Origin: Roseovarius sp. Pro17
GTDB taxonomy: Bacteria > Pseudomonadota > Alphaproteobacteria > Rhodobacterales > Rhodobacteraceae
DNA length: 64,000 bases
Reading direction: 5' to 3'
NCBI RefSeq assembly: GCF_035599575.1
Contig: NZ_CP141179.1
Span: forward strand, 3,757,001 to 3,821,000
Part shown: positions 52,939 through 62,900 of the stretch, piece after piece
How the letters are laid out: each line of letters opens with the position of its first letter
Position numbering within the stretch: the stretch's first letter is position 1
Program-made: the position numbers and the translations under genes
The notes under the pieces: model-generated
Seen by the model: only the letters and a program-made list of their open reading frames with translations
Told to the model about the DNA's origin: nothing
Databases searched by the model: none

Positions 52939-53931
52939 ATGATGATCCAATCCGCCAAAGGCCCATCCGGTTCCGCCTCGCCAGACGACATACGGCGTAG
53001 TGCGACCCGCGTGCTGACGATCGAGGCCGACGCACTGGCGCATATGGCCGCGCATCTGCCTGCCGATTTCGCACCTGCGGTCGAATGCATGATGGCCTGC
53101 ACGGGCCGCGTGATCGTGGCCGGCATCGGTAAGTCCGGCCATATCGGGCGCAAGATTGCGGCAACGCTGGCCTCGACCGGCACGCCGTCGCACTTCGTCC
53201 ATGTCGCCGAGGCCAGCCATGGCGATCTGGGGATGCTGGGCAGCCATGATGTCTGCGTGCTGATCTCGAACTCGGGCGAGACGGCGGAAATGCACGATAT
53301 GATCTACCACACGCAGCGGTTTTCAATTCCGCTGATCGGCATTTCGTCGAACGCGTCCAGCACCCTAATGCGCGCTGCCGACTACCGCCTGACCCTGCCC
53401 GACCGCCCCGAGGCGTGCCCGATTGGCATGGCACCGACCACGTCGACCACGCTGGCGCTGGCGCTGGGCGATGCGCTGGCTGTGGCCTTGATGGAGCGGC
53501 GCGGCATCTCGGCCGCTGATTTCGGCGTGTTCCATCCTGGCGGCAAGCTGGGCGCGCAGCTGCGCCGGGTCAGCGATCTGATGCATGGCGGCGATGAAAT
53601 TCCGGCGGTGGATGAGAATACTGCGATGAGCGACGTGCTACTGGCGATGACGTCGCATGGCCTTGGCCTTGCCGTGGTGATGCGCGGCGAGCATATCGCC
53701 GGCGTCATCACCGATGGCGATTTGCGCCGCAACATGGCCGGCCTGATGGAGCGCCGCGCGATCGACGTGGCCAACACTGACCCGCTGACCGTGCCGCCCG
53801 ATTGCCTCGCCTCCGAGGCGTTGGCGGTCCTCAACGCGCGCAAGGTCAACGTGTTGCTGGTCGCGGATGAAAACCGCAAGCCGCTGGGCGTTCTGCATAT
53901 CCACGACCTGCTGCGCGCCGGTGTGATGTAG
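52939..53931 (+). CDS. kdsD: Arabinose-5-phosphate isomerase (KpsF/GutQ family)
   Basis: A 330-residue isomerase that makes arabinose-5-phosphate from ribulose-5-phosphate for KDO synthesis. The SIS domain (about 55-190) shows IVAGIGKSGHIGRKIAATLA, THFVHxxEASHGDLG-type HVAEASHGDLGML and VLISNSGETAEMHDM. Two CBS domains follow (DVLLAMTSHGLGLAVVMRGE, ITDGDLRRNM, LNARKVNVLLVADENRKPLG). Several ATGs cluster at 52924-52942; AAGGG spacing favours 52939. Its neighbours kdsB and kdsA use its product. Confidence 0.92.
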   Translation: MMIQSAKGPSGSASPDDIRRSATRVLTIEADALAHMAAHLPADFAPAVECMMACTGRVIVAGIGKSGHIGRKIAATLASTGTPSHFVHVAEASHGDLGMLGSHDVCVLISNSGETAEMHDMIYHTQRFSIPLIGISSNASSTLMRAADYRLTLPDRPEACPIGMAPTTSTTLALALGDALAVALMERRGISAADFGVFHPGGKLGAQLRRVSDLMHGGDEIPAVDENTAMSDVLLAMTSHGLGLAVVMRGEHIAGVITDGDLRRNMAGLMERRAIDVANTDPLTVPPDCLASEALAVLNARKVNVLLVADENRKPLGVLHIHDLLRAGVM

Positions 53932-53948
53932 CGCCTAGATCAACGCCG

Positions 53949-54100
53949 TCAGGATGAAAATGTTACTGCGGTTGGAGTTGCCACCTCGGTCAGTCGCTGG
54001 GCAAGGCTCCCGTCATCTCCAAGATCGACCAGCGCGTCGAGCACGGTAAAGGCGCAGGCAATGCTGCGCGGCTTACTCCGCATCCTTGCCAGACGATCCA
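53949..54100 (-). pseudogene. C-terminal gene fragment of unknown family
   Basis: The minus-strand frame reads RLARMRSKPRSIACAFTVLD, ALVDLGDDGSLAQRLTEVAT and ends at a TGA (53951-53949). Third-position GC is high, as in neighbouring genes, and no start with a ribosome site is visible. It runs into the transposase remnant, so it may be the 3' end of a gene disrupted there. No family is recognised. Confidence 0.3.
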
Positions 54101-54120
54101 GTTCATATTGATCTGGTAGC

Positions 54121-54332
54121 CCCGGAAAGCCAACTGACAACGCCTATATCGCGGCCTTCAACGGCCGCCTACGCCAGGAATGCCTGAATGCCTCCTGTCC
54201 ATGGCGAATGCACGGACGCGGATCAACGAATGGCGGGCCGATTACGCCGAAACTCGGCCGTATTCATCGCTCGGAAACTTGAAGCCGAGCGAATTTGCGG
54301 CCCAACTGAACCAACCCGAAAGGTCGCATTAA
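54121..54332 (+). mobile_element. IS3-family transposase remnant
   Basis: The frame at 54121 encodes GKPTDNAYIAAFNGRLRQEC and LNA, the integrase-core segment with a DDE-region signature of IS3 orfB transposases. After a short deletion or frameshift another frame continues ANARTRINEWRADYAETRPY, SSLGNLKPSEFAAQLNQP and stops at TAA (54330-54332). Only the last 70 or so codons of the transposase remain and the two parts are out of frame, so it is inactive. Confidence 0.8.
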
Positions 54333-54581
54333 GATCGGACCTCAAACGGGGTGAACTCCAACCAATGATAGACTAACTTTCAGTCTGGAACACTTAGACG
54401 GGACCGATCAATCCGGACCTGCAGGGCCAAAGATCGGCAACTAGATCGGATGACCAAAGTTGTGGCCGGTGAGTGACAAAAATCGACGTACGATTCTTCA
54501 AGGTAGCGAAATCACGCAGTTTCATTTAAAATCACGGGAGCAAGGCCGCGCGAAACGCGCTGGCCATCAGGACAGGCCGCC

Positions 54582-55568
54582 ATGCCAACGACATATTCAG
54601 ACCAATTCTGGCTGATCGATCCATCTGCTCCGCCGACTGCGGGAAGCACACTTAGCGTGTCCGTGTTCGACATTATTGACCAAGACGACAACGATCTGAT
54701 CGACCAGTTAGCAGGCGACTCGGTCGACGGCGTGGGCATTACGCGCTCTTACCCGGGCGACACGGTAACTGTGACGATTCCTGGCGGTGCAACCGTCACA
54801 ATTACAGGCGTAACCTTTTATCTAGCTGACGGCCGGGTCGTATTCACGCCCTCCGACGGAAGTGCTTTGGAAACCTCGACGTTCGTCAGCAGCACCTTTG
54901 TGAACACGCAAGGACCATTGCCGGTCTCGTCGCTGGGGCCGCCGTGTTTTGTCGCCGGTACTTTGATCGAGACAGCGGACGGCAAGAAGGCAGTCGAGAC
55001 GCTCGAGCCCGGCGAGATCATTATCGGATATGGTGGTGAACAGTTGATACTGACGAAGGTATTGCGCAGTTCTCTCTTTATCCGCGATCTCGTCAATAAT
55101 CCCAATCTACGTCCGGTCCGGATCATGGCCGGATCGTTGGGGAACGGGCTTCCTGAACGTGATCTGCTTGTATCGCGCCAACACAGAATGCTGGTACAAT
55201 CGCGGATCGCCGAGCGCATGTTCGATACGTCCGAAGTGTTGATCTCGGCAATCAAATTGACAGGAATGGCCGGAATTTTCGTTGATGAATCCATTACGGC
55301 CGTCGAATACGTCCACGTGCTTTTTGAACAGCACGAAATCATCTATGCAGAGGGCGCACCGACCGAAAGCCTGTTCACTGGTCCCGAAGCCCTGAAAGGC
55401 ATCAGCTTGGAGGCGCGTGAGGAAATCCTTTCGATCTTTCCGGAAATTGCAGAGTTGGATTACTCACCAGAACCGGCCCGCTTTATCCCGTCCAGCAGAT
55501 TGCAAAAGCAACTCATCGCGCGGCATCTGAAGAACAACAAACCTGTTGTAAGTGAGCTGCGGAATTGA
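54582..55568 (+). CDS. Hint (Hedgehog/intein) domain-containing protein
   Basis: A 328-residue protein. The N-terminal 120 residues look like beta-rich repeat sequence (GDTVTVTIPGGATVTITGVT). From Cys126 a Hint domain begins: CFVAGTLIETADGKKAVETL, then DLLVSRQHRMLVQSRIAERM with the conserved His, and VEYVHVLFEQHEIIYAEGAP. Hint domains can catalyse self-cleavage; many marine alphaproteobacterial copies are secreted, often via type I systems, with unknown targets. GC is lower than in neighbours and it lies beside an IS remnant and a tRNA, suggesting acquisition. No signal peptide is seen. Confidence 0.82.
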   Translation: MPTTYSDQFWLIDPSAPPTAGSTLSVSVFDIIDQDDNDLIDQLAGDSVDGVGITRSYPGDTVTVTIPGGATVTITGVTFYLADGRVVFTPSDGSALETSTFVSSTFVNTQGPLPVSSLGPPCFVAGTLIETADGKKAVETLEPGEIIIGYGGEQLILTKVLRSSLFIRDLVNNPNLRPVRIMAGSLGNGLPERDLLVSRQHRMLVQSRIAERMFDTSEVLISAIKLTGMAGIFVDESITAVEYVHVLFEQHEIIYAEGAPTESLFTGPEALKGISLEAREEILSIFPEIAELDYSPEPARFIPSSRLQKQLIARHLKNNKPVVSELRN

Positions 55569-55718
55569 CGGTTCGACCCATGATCTAGTCTGCTACGAAC
55601 GCGTAGGGCCACTTTAAAGCACCAGCAGAGGCACGGTGCAGACTCCTGCGACCTCCGCCTCGCCCACTGCTAGCTGAACGGCCGGATTTTAGCGCGAGGT
55701 GGCGACCGAATGCCTATA

Positions 55719-55753
55719 AAAATTCCGCGATTTCAACAAACTTCGGGAATTTT
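55719..55753 (-). terminator. Probable terminator of the tRNA-Leu transcript
   Basis: On the minus strand AAAATTCC (55753-55746) pairs with GGAATTTT (55726-55719) around a 19-nt loop and is followed by further T/A bases. It begins right at the tRNA 3' end. Confidence 0.6.
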
Positions 55754-55838
55754 GGTGCCCAGGAGAGGACTCGAACCTCCACACCGTTGCCAGTACTAGC
55801 ACCTGAAGCTAGCGCGTCTACCATTCCGCCACCTGGGC
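55753..55838 (-). tRNA. tRNA-Leu (anticodon CAG)
   Basis: On the minus strand the acceptor GCCCAGG (55838-55832) pairs with CCTGGGC before discriminator A and an encoded CCA (55755-55753). The anticodon stem-loop CTAGC-TTCAGGT-GCTAG gives anticodon CAG. A long variable arm and a T-loop GGTTCGAGTCC are present. The 86-nt length fits tRNA-Leu. Confidence 0.95.
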
Positions 55839-55988
55839 AGGTCACGTGAGGGGGCGTTTAGACCCCGGCCAGTGGCGTGTCAACGGCGTTTTTCGCGCAG
55901 GTCGCGATGCTGCCTTGCCCGCCGCGCCCTGCGCAGGTAGGACAGAAGACGCACGGGAACTCAGCTAAGCGCGCCGGAGGTTACTCAA

Positions 55989-56984
55989 ATGTCGAAACTG
56001 GTCACTATCTTTGGTGGATCGGGCTTTGTCGGTCGCTATGTCGCGTATCGCATGGCGCAGGATGGCTGGCGCATACGCGTCGCTTGCCGCAGGCCGGAAT
56101 ATGCCGGATTTGTGCGCACCTACGGCGTTGTCGGGCAGGTCGAGCCTGTGATGTGCAACATCCGCAATGACGCCAGTGTGCGTGCTGTGACCCATGACGC
56201 CGACGCCGTGGTTAACTGCGTTGGCACGTTTGATCGCAAGGGCAAGAACAATTTCGGCGCCGTGCAGGATGAGGGCGCATCGCGCATCGCGCGTATCGCT
56301 GCCGAAGAGGGCGCATCGCACCTCGTGCACATTTCGGCCATCGGCGCGGATGTCGAGGCCAACAGTCTTTACGCCCAGAGCAAGGGCCGCGGCGAAGAGG
56401 GCGTGCTGGAGCATTTCCCGAATGCCGTCATCCTGCGTCCCTCGGTCGTCTTTGGCCCCGAGGATCAGTTTTTCAACCGCTTTGCCGGGATGACCAAGAT
56501 GGGTCCGATCCTGCCGGTCGTCGGGGCGGGCACACGGTTTCAGCCAGTCTATGTAGATGACGTTGCGCAGGCCGCCGCGCTGTGCGCCGAGGGCAAGGCC
56601 GCGCCCGGCATCTATGAGCTGGGCGGTCCGGATGTGCACACCTTCCGCGAGTTGATGCAGACGATGCTGGACGTCATTCGTCGCCGTCGCCTGATCATGA
56701 ATATTCCCTTCCTCCCGGCGCGCGCCTTGGCGGCGGTGATGGAGCTGGGCCAGACTGTGACGCTGGGATTGGTTCCGGCGCAGATCACGCGCGATCAGGT
56801 GACGACGCTTAAATCCGATAATATTGTGCAGGACGGTGCGCGCGGTCTTGCTGATCTGGGCATCGCGCCGACGGCGATCATGGCCGTTCTGCCTGACTAC
56901 CTGTGGCGCTTTCGCCCATCGGGCCAATATGCAGCGATCAAGGAATCGGCCAAGGATGCCGAAAGCAAGCTAAGCGCTAATTAA
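55989..56984 (+). CDS. Complex I NDUFA9-subunit family protein
   Basis: A 331-residue atypical short-chain dehydrogenase. The N-terminal NAD(P) motif is LVTIFGGSGFVGRYVAYRMA; DADAVVNCVGTFDRKGKNNF, GASHLVHISAIGADVEANSL, ILRPSVVFGPEDQFFNRFAG and DVAQAAALCAEGKAAPGIYE match the NDUFA9 family, an accessory NADPH-binding subunit of alphaproteobacterial and mitochondrial complex I. GGAGGTT precedes the ATG. Other nuo genes are absent here, so the link to complex I is by family. It lies 85 bp upstream of uppP in the same direction. Confidence 0.87.
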   Translation: MSKLVTIFGGSGFVGRYVAYRMAQDGWRIRVACRRPEYAGFVRTYGVVGQVEPVMCNIRNDASVRAVTHDADAVVNCVGTFDRKGKNNFGAVQDEGASRIARIAAEEGASHLVHISAIGADVEANSLYAQSKGRGEEGVLEHFPNAVILRPSVVFGPEDQFFNRFAGMTKMGPILPVVGAGTRFQPVYVDDVAQAAALCAEGKAAPGIYELGGPDVHTFRELMQTMLDVIRRRRLIMNIPFLPARALAAVMELGQTVTLGLVPAQITRDQVTTLKSDNIVQDGARGLADLGIAPTAIMAVLPDYLWRFRPSGQYAAIKESAKDAESKLSAN

Positions 56985-57069
56985 CGACGCCGTAAACGCC
57001 GCCACAGAGCGGTAGGCTGAGGCACCCGCCAAATGGCGGTCAATCGAAACAGGCAAGATCGGGACAGCT

Positions 57070-57873
57070 ATGTCCGACACCACATTGGTCGCAGCCGCCC
57101 TCGGGCTGATCGAGGGCCTGACCGAGTTCATTCCAGTTTCGTCCACTGGCCATCTGCTGCTGACCGGTCATTTCCTCGGCTTTAACAGCCCGGGGCGCAG
57201 TTTCGAGGTCGTGATTCAGCTGGGCGCGGTGCTGGCGCTGCTGTTTGTCTACTTCACCCAACTGACGCAGGTTCTGATCGACGCGCCGCACAGCCGGCGC
57301 GCGCGGCGATTTCTGGCGACGGTCATCGTGGCCTTCCTGCCCGCGCTCTTTATCGGTGTTCTGGCGCATGATTTCATCAAGCATGTTCTGTTCGAGACGC
57401 CTGTGCTGGTGGCGGTGATGCTGATCCTCGGGGGAATCGTTCTCGTCTTCGTTGACCGTTTTGCGCCGCCGCCTCACCATGACGACGCGACTGATCTGCC
57501 GATATGGGTGGCGTTGCGTATCGGTCTGTTTCAGTGCCTCGCGATGATCCCCGGTACCAGCCGGTCTGGCGCGACGATCGTGGGCGCACTGCTGATGGGC
57601 GTGGATAAACGGGCGGCGGCGGAATTCTCGTTCTTTTTGTCGATACCGACGATGATGGGGGCGGTGGCCTACGACCTCTTTCAGAATCGTGCCGTGCTGG
57701 ACCTGAGCGCAATGGGCGACATCGCCATAGGATTTGCGCTGGCGTTTGTCAGTGGCATCGCGGTTGTCAGATGGCTGCTCGGGTTCGTATCGCGTAATGG
57801 CTATGCGCCGTTTGGATGGTGGCGAATCATCATTGGATCGGTGGCGCTGGCGCTGCTGTTAACGGGTTACTGA
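57070..57873 (+). CDS. uppP: Undecaprenyl-diphosphate phosphatase
   Basis: A 267-residue integral membrane enzyme (BacA) recycling undecaprenyl pyrophosphate to the monophosphate carrier used for peptidoglycan and polysaccharide export. The two active-site segments are [20 protein letters not shown] near the N-terminus and [20 protein letters not shown] in the middle; about eight hydrophobic helices surround them. Loss or gain of this enzyme alters bacitracin resistance in the family. No signal for operon partners downstream; gltD begins 152 bp later. Confidence 0.94.
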   Translation: MSDTTLVAAALGLIEGLTEFIPVSSTGHLLLTGHFLGFNSPGRSFEVVIQLGAVLALLFVYFTQLTQVLIDAPHSRRARRFLATVIVAFLPALFIGVLAHDFIKHVLFETPVLVAVMLILGGIVLVFVDRFAPPPHHDDATDLPIWVALRIGLFQCLAMIPGTSRSGATIVGALLMGVDKRAAAEFSFFLSIPTMMGAVAYDLFQNRAVLDLSAMGDIAIGFALAFVSGIAVVRWLLGFVSRNGYAPFGWWRIIIGSVALALLLTGY

Positions 57874-58025
57874 CCTAAAGGTAACGTAAGCTTACCCAAA
57901 TCGGAGTATCTGTGGCGGCGTTTTTCTGCTGAGCCGTCATTTTCCTTAATATGAGACAGTAATGCTGTCTTTTATAGCATTCGATATCGGTTTATCCGTT
58001 CAAGGCTGAATAGATAGGTGCGCCG

Positions 58026-59459
58026 ATGGCCGACAACTCGATGCTGAAGTTCACGACAGTGATGCGCGATATGCCCGACAAGCGTGCGCCAGACCTGCGC
58101 GCCCGCGATTTTCGCGAGATCTACGCAGAATACGCAAGTGAAAAGGCAAAGGAACAGTCTAGCCGGTGCAGCCAATGTGGCGTGCCCTATTGCCAAAGCC
58201 ATTGCCCCCTGCACAACAACATCCCCGACTGGCTGCGCCTGACCGCCGAGGGTCGCCTGCGCGAGGCGTATGAACTTAGCCAAGCTACCAACACATTCCC
58301 CGAGATTTGTGGTCGCATCTGCCCGCAGGACCGCCTGTGCGAAGGCAACTGCGTAATCGAGACCTCCGGCCACGGCACTGTCACCATCGGCGCGGTCGAG
58401 AAGTACATCACCGATACCGCGTGGGACGAGGGCTGGGTCTCGCCCGCGCAGCCGACGCATGAGCGTATCGAGAGTGTCGGCATCATCGGCGCCGGTCCCG
58501 GCGGCCTCGCCGCTGCTGACATGCTGCGGCGCGCGGGCGTGCAGGTCACTGTCTATGACCGATATGATCGCGGCGGCGGATTGATGACCTACGGCATCCC
58601 CGGCTTCAAGCTGGAGAAGGACGTCGTGATGCGCCGGATGCAGCAGCTCGAGGATAGCGGCGTGGCGTTCGAGCTGAATTGCAACATTGGCGAGGATACG
58701 TCATTCGCCGATCTGCGCGCAAAGCATCACGCGATCATCATCGCCACTGGCGTCTATAAATCCCGCGATCTGCCCGGGCCGGGCGCGGGTGCGCAAGGCA
58801 TCGTGCGCGCCATCGACTATCTGACGACCAGCAACCGCCAGTCTTTTGGCGATGCGGTGCCGGATTTCGACAGTGGCGAACTGAACGCAAGCGGCAAGCG
58901 CGTCGTCGTCATCGGCGGAGGTGACACGGCGATGGACTGCGTGCGCACCGCCATTCGGCAGGGCGCAACCTCGGTCAAATGCCTCTATCGCCGCGACCGC
59001 GCCAACATGCCCGGCAGCCAGCGCGAGGTCGCCAATGCCGAGGAAGAGGGCGTCGTCTTTGACTGGCTCAGCCTGCCCAAGGGGTTCAGCGGCGATCCGG
59101 TCAGCGCGGTCCGCGTCCAGCAGATGCGCCTTGGCGCGCCGGATGCCACAGGTCGCCAATCGCCCGAGGAAATCGAGGGCGCCGTGCATAACGAGCCTGC
59201 CGATCTGGTGATCAAGGCGCTGGGATTCGAGGCCGAAGAATTGCCGGTGCTCTGGGAACAGCCCGAATTGGAAATCACCCGCTGGGGCACGATCAAGGCT
59301 GAATTCACCTCAGGCCGCACGTCGCTGCCCGGCGTCTATGCTGTGGGCGACATCGTGCGCGGCGCGTCGCTGGTGGTCTGGGCCATCCGCGACGGGCGCG
59401 ACACCGCCGCCGCTTTGCTGGACGACCTGAAGGCGGCGCAAGCGGTGGCGGCGGAATGA
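58026..59459 (+). CDS. gltD: Glutamate synthase (NADPH) small subunit
   Basis: A 477-residue flavoprotein passing electrons from NADPH to GltB. The N-terminal domain has cysteines for two 4Fe-4S clusters (CSQCGVPYCQSHCPLHNNIP and CGRICPQDRLCEGNC). FAD-binding VGIIGAGPGGLAAADMLRRA and NADPH-binding VVVIGGGDTAMDCVRTAI follow, ending with GVYAVGDIVRGASLVVWAI. The upstream region contains the palindrome GTAAGCTTAC and GACAG/CTGTC hairpin, possible regulatory signals. It is the first gene of gltD-GFA-gltB. Confidence 0.95.
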   Translation: MADNSMLKFTTVMRDMPDKRAPDLRARDFREIYAEYASEKAKEQSSRCSQCGVPYCQSHCPLHNNIPDWLRLTAEGRLREAYELSQATNTFPEICGRICPQDRLCEGNCVIETSGHGTVTIGAVEKYITDTAWDEGWVSPAQPTHERIESVGIIGAGPGGLAAADMLRRAGVQVTVYDRYDRGGGLMTYGIPGFKLEKDVVMRRMQQLEDSGVAFELNCNIGEDTSFADLRAKHHAIIIATGVYKSRDLPGPGAGAQGIVRAIDYLTTSNRQSFGDAVPDFDSGELNASGKRVVVIGGGDTAMDCVRTAIRQGATSVKCLYRRDRANMPGSQREVANAEEEGVVFDWLSLPKGFSGDPVSAVRVQQMRLGAPDATGRQSPEEIEGAVHNEPADLVIKALGFEAEELPVLWEQPELEITRWGTIKAEFTSGRTSLPGVYAVGDIVRGASLVVWAIRDGRDTAAALLDDLKAAQAVAAE

Positions 59460-59917
59460 GCGGTGGCGGGCAATACCGCACCAGCGGCAGGCTGGAGGGG
59501 CGTTGCCTCTGCGGTGCGGTGACGGTAAAGGTCGATGGCGGATATATCGCCGCCATCGCGGCCTGTCATTGCAGTATGTGCCAACGCTGGGCGGGCGCGC
59601 TCTTTGCCACGTTTGACGCAGATGCGGATGCAGTACAGGTGGAGGGCGCCGTGACGCGCTATCCGTCTACGCACTTTTCGGAGCGGGCGTTCTGCCCGGC
59701 CTGTGGCAGCAACCTCTGGCTGCGTGATACGAACGTGCAGGATGCGCCCTACGAGTTAATGCCGGGACCGTTCCCGGCGGCGGCCGAGTTTCCGCTTATC
59801 TCAGAAATCTACATCGACCGCCGCCCGGCTTATCTGCCGATTGTCGGCGACCATGCGACGCATACCCGCGCCGAGTATGAAGCCGCTCACAACCATGTCG
59901 AAGGAGACGACCCATGA
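59456..59917 (+). CDS. GFA-family zinc-binding protein
   Basis: A 153-residue protein of the GFA (glutathione-dependent formaldehyde-activating enzyme-like) family. The zinc-binding cysteines are in GRCLCGAVTVKVDGG, ACHCSMCQRWAGALFATF and RAFCPACGSNLW. Most members have no proven activity and may not act on formaldehyde. It overlaps gltD at its start and gltB at its end by 4 bp (ATGA at both), so it is translationally locked into the glutamate synthase operon. Confidence 0.88.
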   Translation: MSGGGQYRTSGRLEGRCLCGAVTVKVDGGYIAAIAACHCSMCQRWAGALFATFDADADAVQVEGAVTRYPSTHFSERAFCPACGSNLWLRDTNVQDAPYELMPGPFPAAAEFPLISEIYIDRRPAYLPIVGDHATHTRAEYEAAHNHVEGDDP

Positions 59918-62900
59918 CCACCTACGATGCCAAATGGGCCTCCGCAGAGCAGGCCAAGCGCGACTGGATGGCCGAGAACGGCATGTATGCCCATGACGAG
60001 GAGCATTCGTCTTGTGGTGTTGGCCTTGTTGTCGCCGTCAGCGGCAAGCGGTCGCGCCGCGTGGTGCAGGCAGGCATCGACGCGCTAAAGGCGATATGGC
60101 ACCGCGGCGCGGTCGACGCGGATGGCAAGACCGGCGATGGCGCGGGTATCCATGTGCAGATTCCAGTCTCCTTCATCTACGACCAGATCCGCCGCACAGG
60201 GCACGAGCCACGACAGGATCAATTGGTCGCCGTCGGTCAAGTGTTTCTGCCCCGCACCGATTTTGGCGCGCAAGAGGCGTGCCGCACGATTGTCGAAACC
60301 GAAGTGCTGCGCATGGGCCACACGATCTATGGCTGGCGGCACGTTCCGGTCAATGTCGACTGCCTCGGCGAAAAGGCCAACGCGACCCGCCCCGAGATCG
60401 AGCAGATCCTGATCTCGAACGCGCGCGGCATCGACGAAGAGGATTTCGAGCGCGAGCTTTACGTCATCCGCCGCCGCGTGGAAAAGGCTGTGATCGCCGC
60501 CGGGATCGCCAATTTCTACATCGCTTCCCTGTCGTGCCGCAGCATCATCTACAAGGGCATGATGCTGGCCGAAGAGGTCGCGGTTTTCTACCCCGACCTC
60601 ATGGACGAACGGTTCAAATCCGCCTTTGCCATCTATCACCAGCGCTATTCGACCAACACTTTCCCGCAATGGTGGCTGGCACAGCCGTTTCGGATGCTGG
60701 CCCATAACGGCGAGATCAATACGCTCAGGGGCAACGTCAACTGGATGAAAAGCCACGAGATCCGCATGGCTAGCGGCGCCTTCGGAGACCTCGCCGAAGA
60801 TATCAAACCCATCGTGCCAAATGGCGCGTCCGATTCAGCGGCGCTGGATTCCGTGTTCGAAGTGCTGGTACGCGCGGGCCGCTCGGCCCCGATGGCGAAA
60901 ACCATGCTGGTGCCGGAATCCTGGTCCAATCAGGCACAGGAACTGCCGCAGGCATGGTGCGATATGTATTCCTATTGCAACTCCGTGATGGAACCGTGGG
61001 ACGGCCCCGCCGCCCTTGCCATGACTGATGGCCGATGGGTCTGTGCGGGCCTTGATCGCAATGGCCTGCGCCCGATGCGCTATGTCGTGACCGGCGACGG
61101 GCTGGTGATCGCTGGCAGTGAGGCGGGGATGGTGCCCATTGACGAGGCAACCGTGCGCGAAAAGGGTGCGCTGGGACCGGGCCAGATGCTGGCTGTCGAT
61201 ATGCAAGAGGGCAAGCTCTATAACGACGTCGAGATTAAGGACCGTCTGGCTGCCGCCCGTCCCTTTGGCGAGTGGGTCGGCAAGATCAACAATCTTGATG
61301 ACAAGCTGACCGTGACCAGCGAGGCCGCGATGCATACGGGTGGCGATCTGCGCCGCCGCCAGATCGCGGCAGGCTATACCATCGAAGAGCTGGAGCAGAT
61401 CCTTGCCCCCATGGGCGAGGATGGCAAAGAGGCGATTGCCTCGATGGGTGACGACACGCCCAGCGCGGTTTTGTCGACACAGTACCGCCCGCTCAGCCAT
61501 TTTTTCCGCCAGAACTTTTCTCAGGTGACGAACCCGCCGGTTGATTCCTTGCGCGAATACCGGGTGATGAGTCTCAAAACCCGCTTTGGGAATCTGAATA
61601 ACGTGTTGGACGAGAGCGGCGCGCAGACCCAGATTATCGTGCTGGATAGCCCCTTTGTCGGCAACAGCGAGTGGAACGTGCTGCTGAGCCAGTTCAGCTC
61701 GGATGTGGGGACCATTGATTGCACCTTCACGCCCGGCCCGAATGCCTTGCAAGAGGGTCTGACGCGCATCCGTGCCGAGGCAGAGGATGCCGTGCGCAGT
61801 GGTGCGGGACATCTGGTGCTGACCGATCAGGCGGTGGGCGAGGGGCGCATCGGGATGCCGATGATCCTCGCGACCAGTGCTGTGCACAGCCACCTCACGC
61901 GCAAGGGTCTGCGCACGTTCTGCTCACTCAATGTGCGCTCTGCCGAGTGCATTGACCCGCATTATTTTGCCGTGCTGATTGGCGCGGGCGCCACGATCGT
62001 TAACGCCTATCTGGCCCAGGATTCGCTGGCCGACCGGATCGACCGGAACTTGGTGGACGGCACTCTTACCGAGGTGGTCGCGCGCTATCGCAAGGCGATC
62101 GACGCGGGCCTGCTGAAAATCATGTCCAAGATGGGGATATCGGTCATCTCGTCCTATCGCGGCGGCCTGAATTTTGAGGCTATCGGTCTCAGCCGGGCGA
62201 TGTGCGCCGAATATTTCCCCGGCCTCGTCAGTCGCATCAGTGGCATCGGTGTTAGCGGCATCCAGACCAAGCTGGAAGAGATCCACGACCGCGCCTATAG
62301 CGGCCCCGACAACGTCCTGCCCATCGGCGGTTTCTACAAGGCGCGCAAGTCAGGCGAGAGCCACGCATGGGGCGCGCAGACCATGCATATGCTGCAAACC
62401 GCCTGCAACACAGCCAGCTTCGATCTGTGGAAGCGATACTCGGCGGCCATGCAATCCACCCCGCCGATCCACCTGCGCGACCTTATGGCGATCAAGCCGA
62501 TGGGCAAGGCGATCCCGCTGGACGAGGTCGAAAGCGTTACGGCAATCCGCAGGCGGTTCGTCACGCCCGGCATGTCACTGGGCGCGCTGTCGCCCGAGGC
62601 GCACAAAACGCTGAACGTGGCGATGAACCGCATCGGCGCGCGCAGCGATTCTGGCGAGGGCGGCGAGGACCCCGCCCACTTCACGCCCGAACCGAATGGC
62701 GACAACCCCTCGGCCAAGATCAAGCAGGTTGCCTCTGGTCGCTTCGGCGTTACCGCCGAATACCTCAACCAATGCGAAGAGTTAGAGATCAAAGTCGCTC
62801 AGGGTGCCAAGCCCGGCGAGGGTGGCCAACTGCCCGGCATGAAGGTGACCGAACTTATCGCGCGGCTGCGCCTTTCGACGCCGGGCGTGACGCTGATCTC

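Larger units (their letters stand above)
53932..54581. other. Decayed 650-bp stretch with mobile-element remnant
   Basis: Between kdsD and the Hint gene no intact gene is present. The stretch contains a minus-strand fragment (53949-54140) with genome-like codon use, read up to the transposase remnant as if cut by it, then the IS3-type fragment (54121-54332), and 250 bp of lower-GC sequence without recognisable features up to the Hint gene start. Confidence 0.6.

Noticed and set aside
55965..56927. A 320-codon minus-strand frame opposite the NDUFA9-like gene
   Set aside because: His/Arg/Gly-rich shadow without motifs. The plus-strand frame has a Rossmann fold and a good ribosome site.
57883..57895. 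GTAAGCTTAC palindrome after uppP as a terminator
   Set aside because: Stem is too short and there is no T run; it may be a binding site or chance.
60835..61893. A 352-codon minus-strand frame opposite gltB
   Set aside because: Shadow frame in a certain gene. The gltB frame is continuous through the region and contains the expected motifs.
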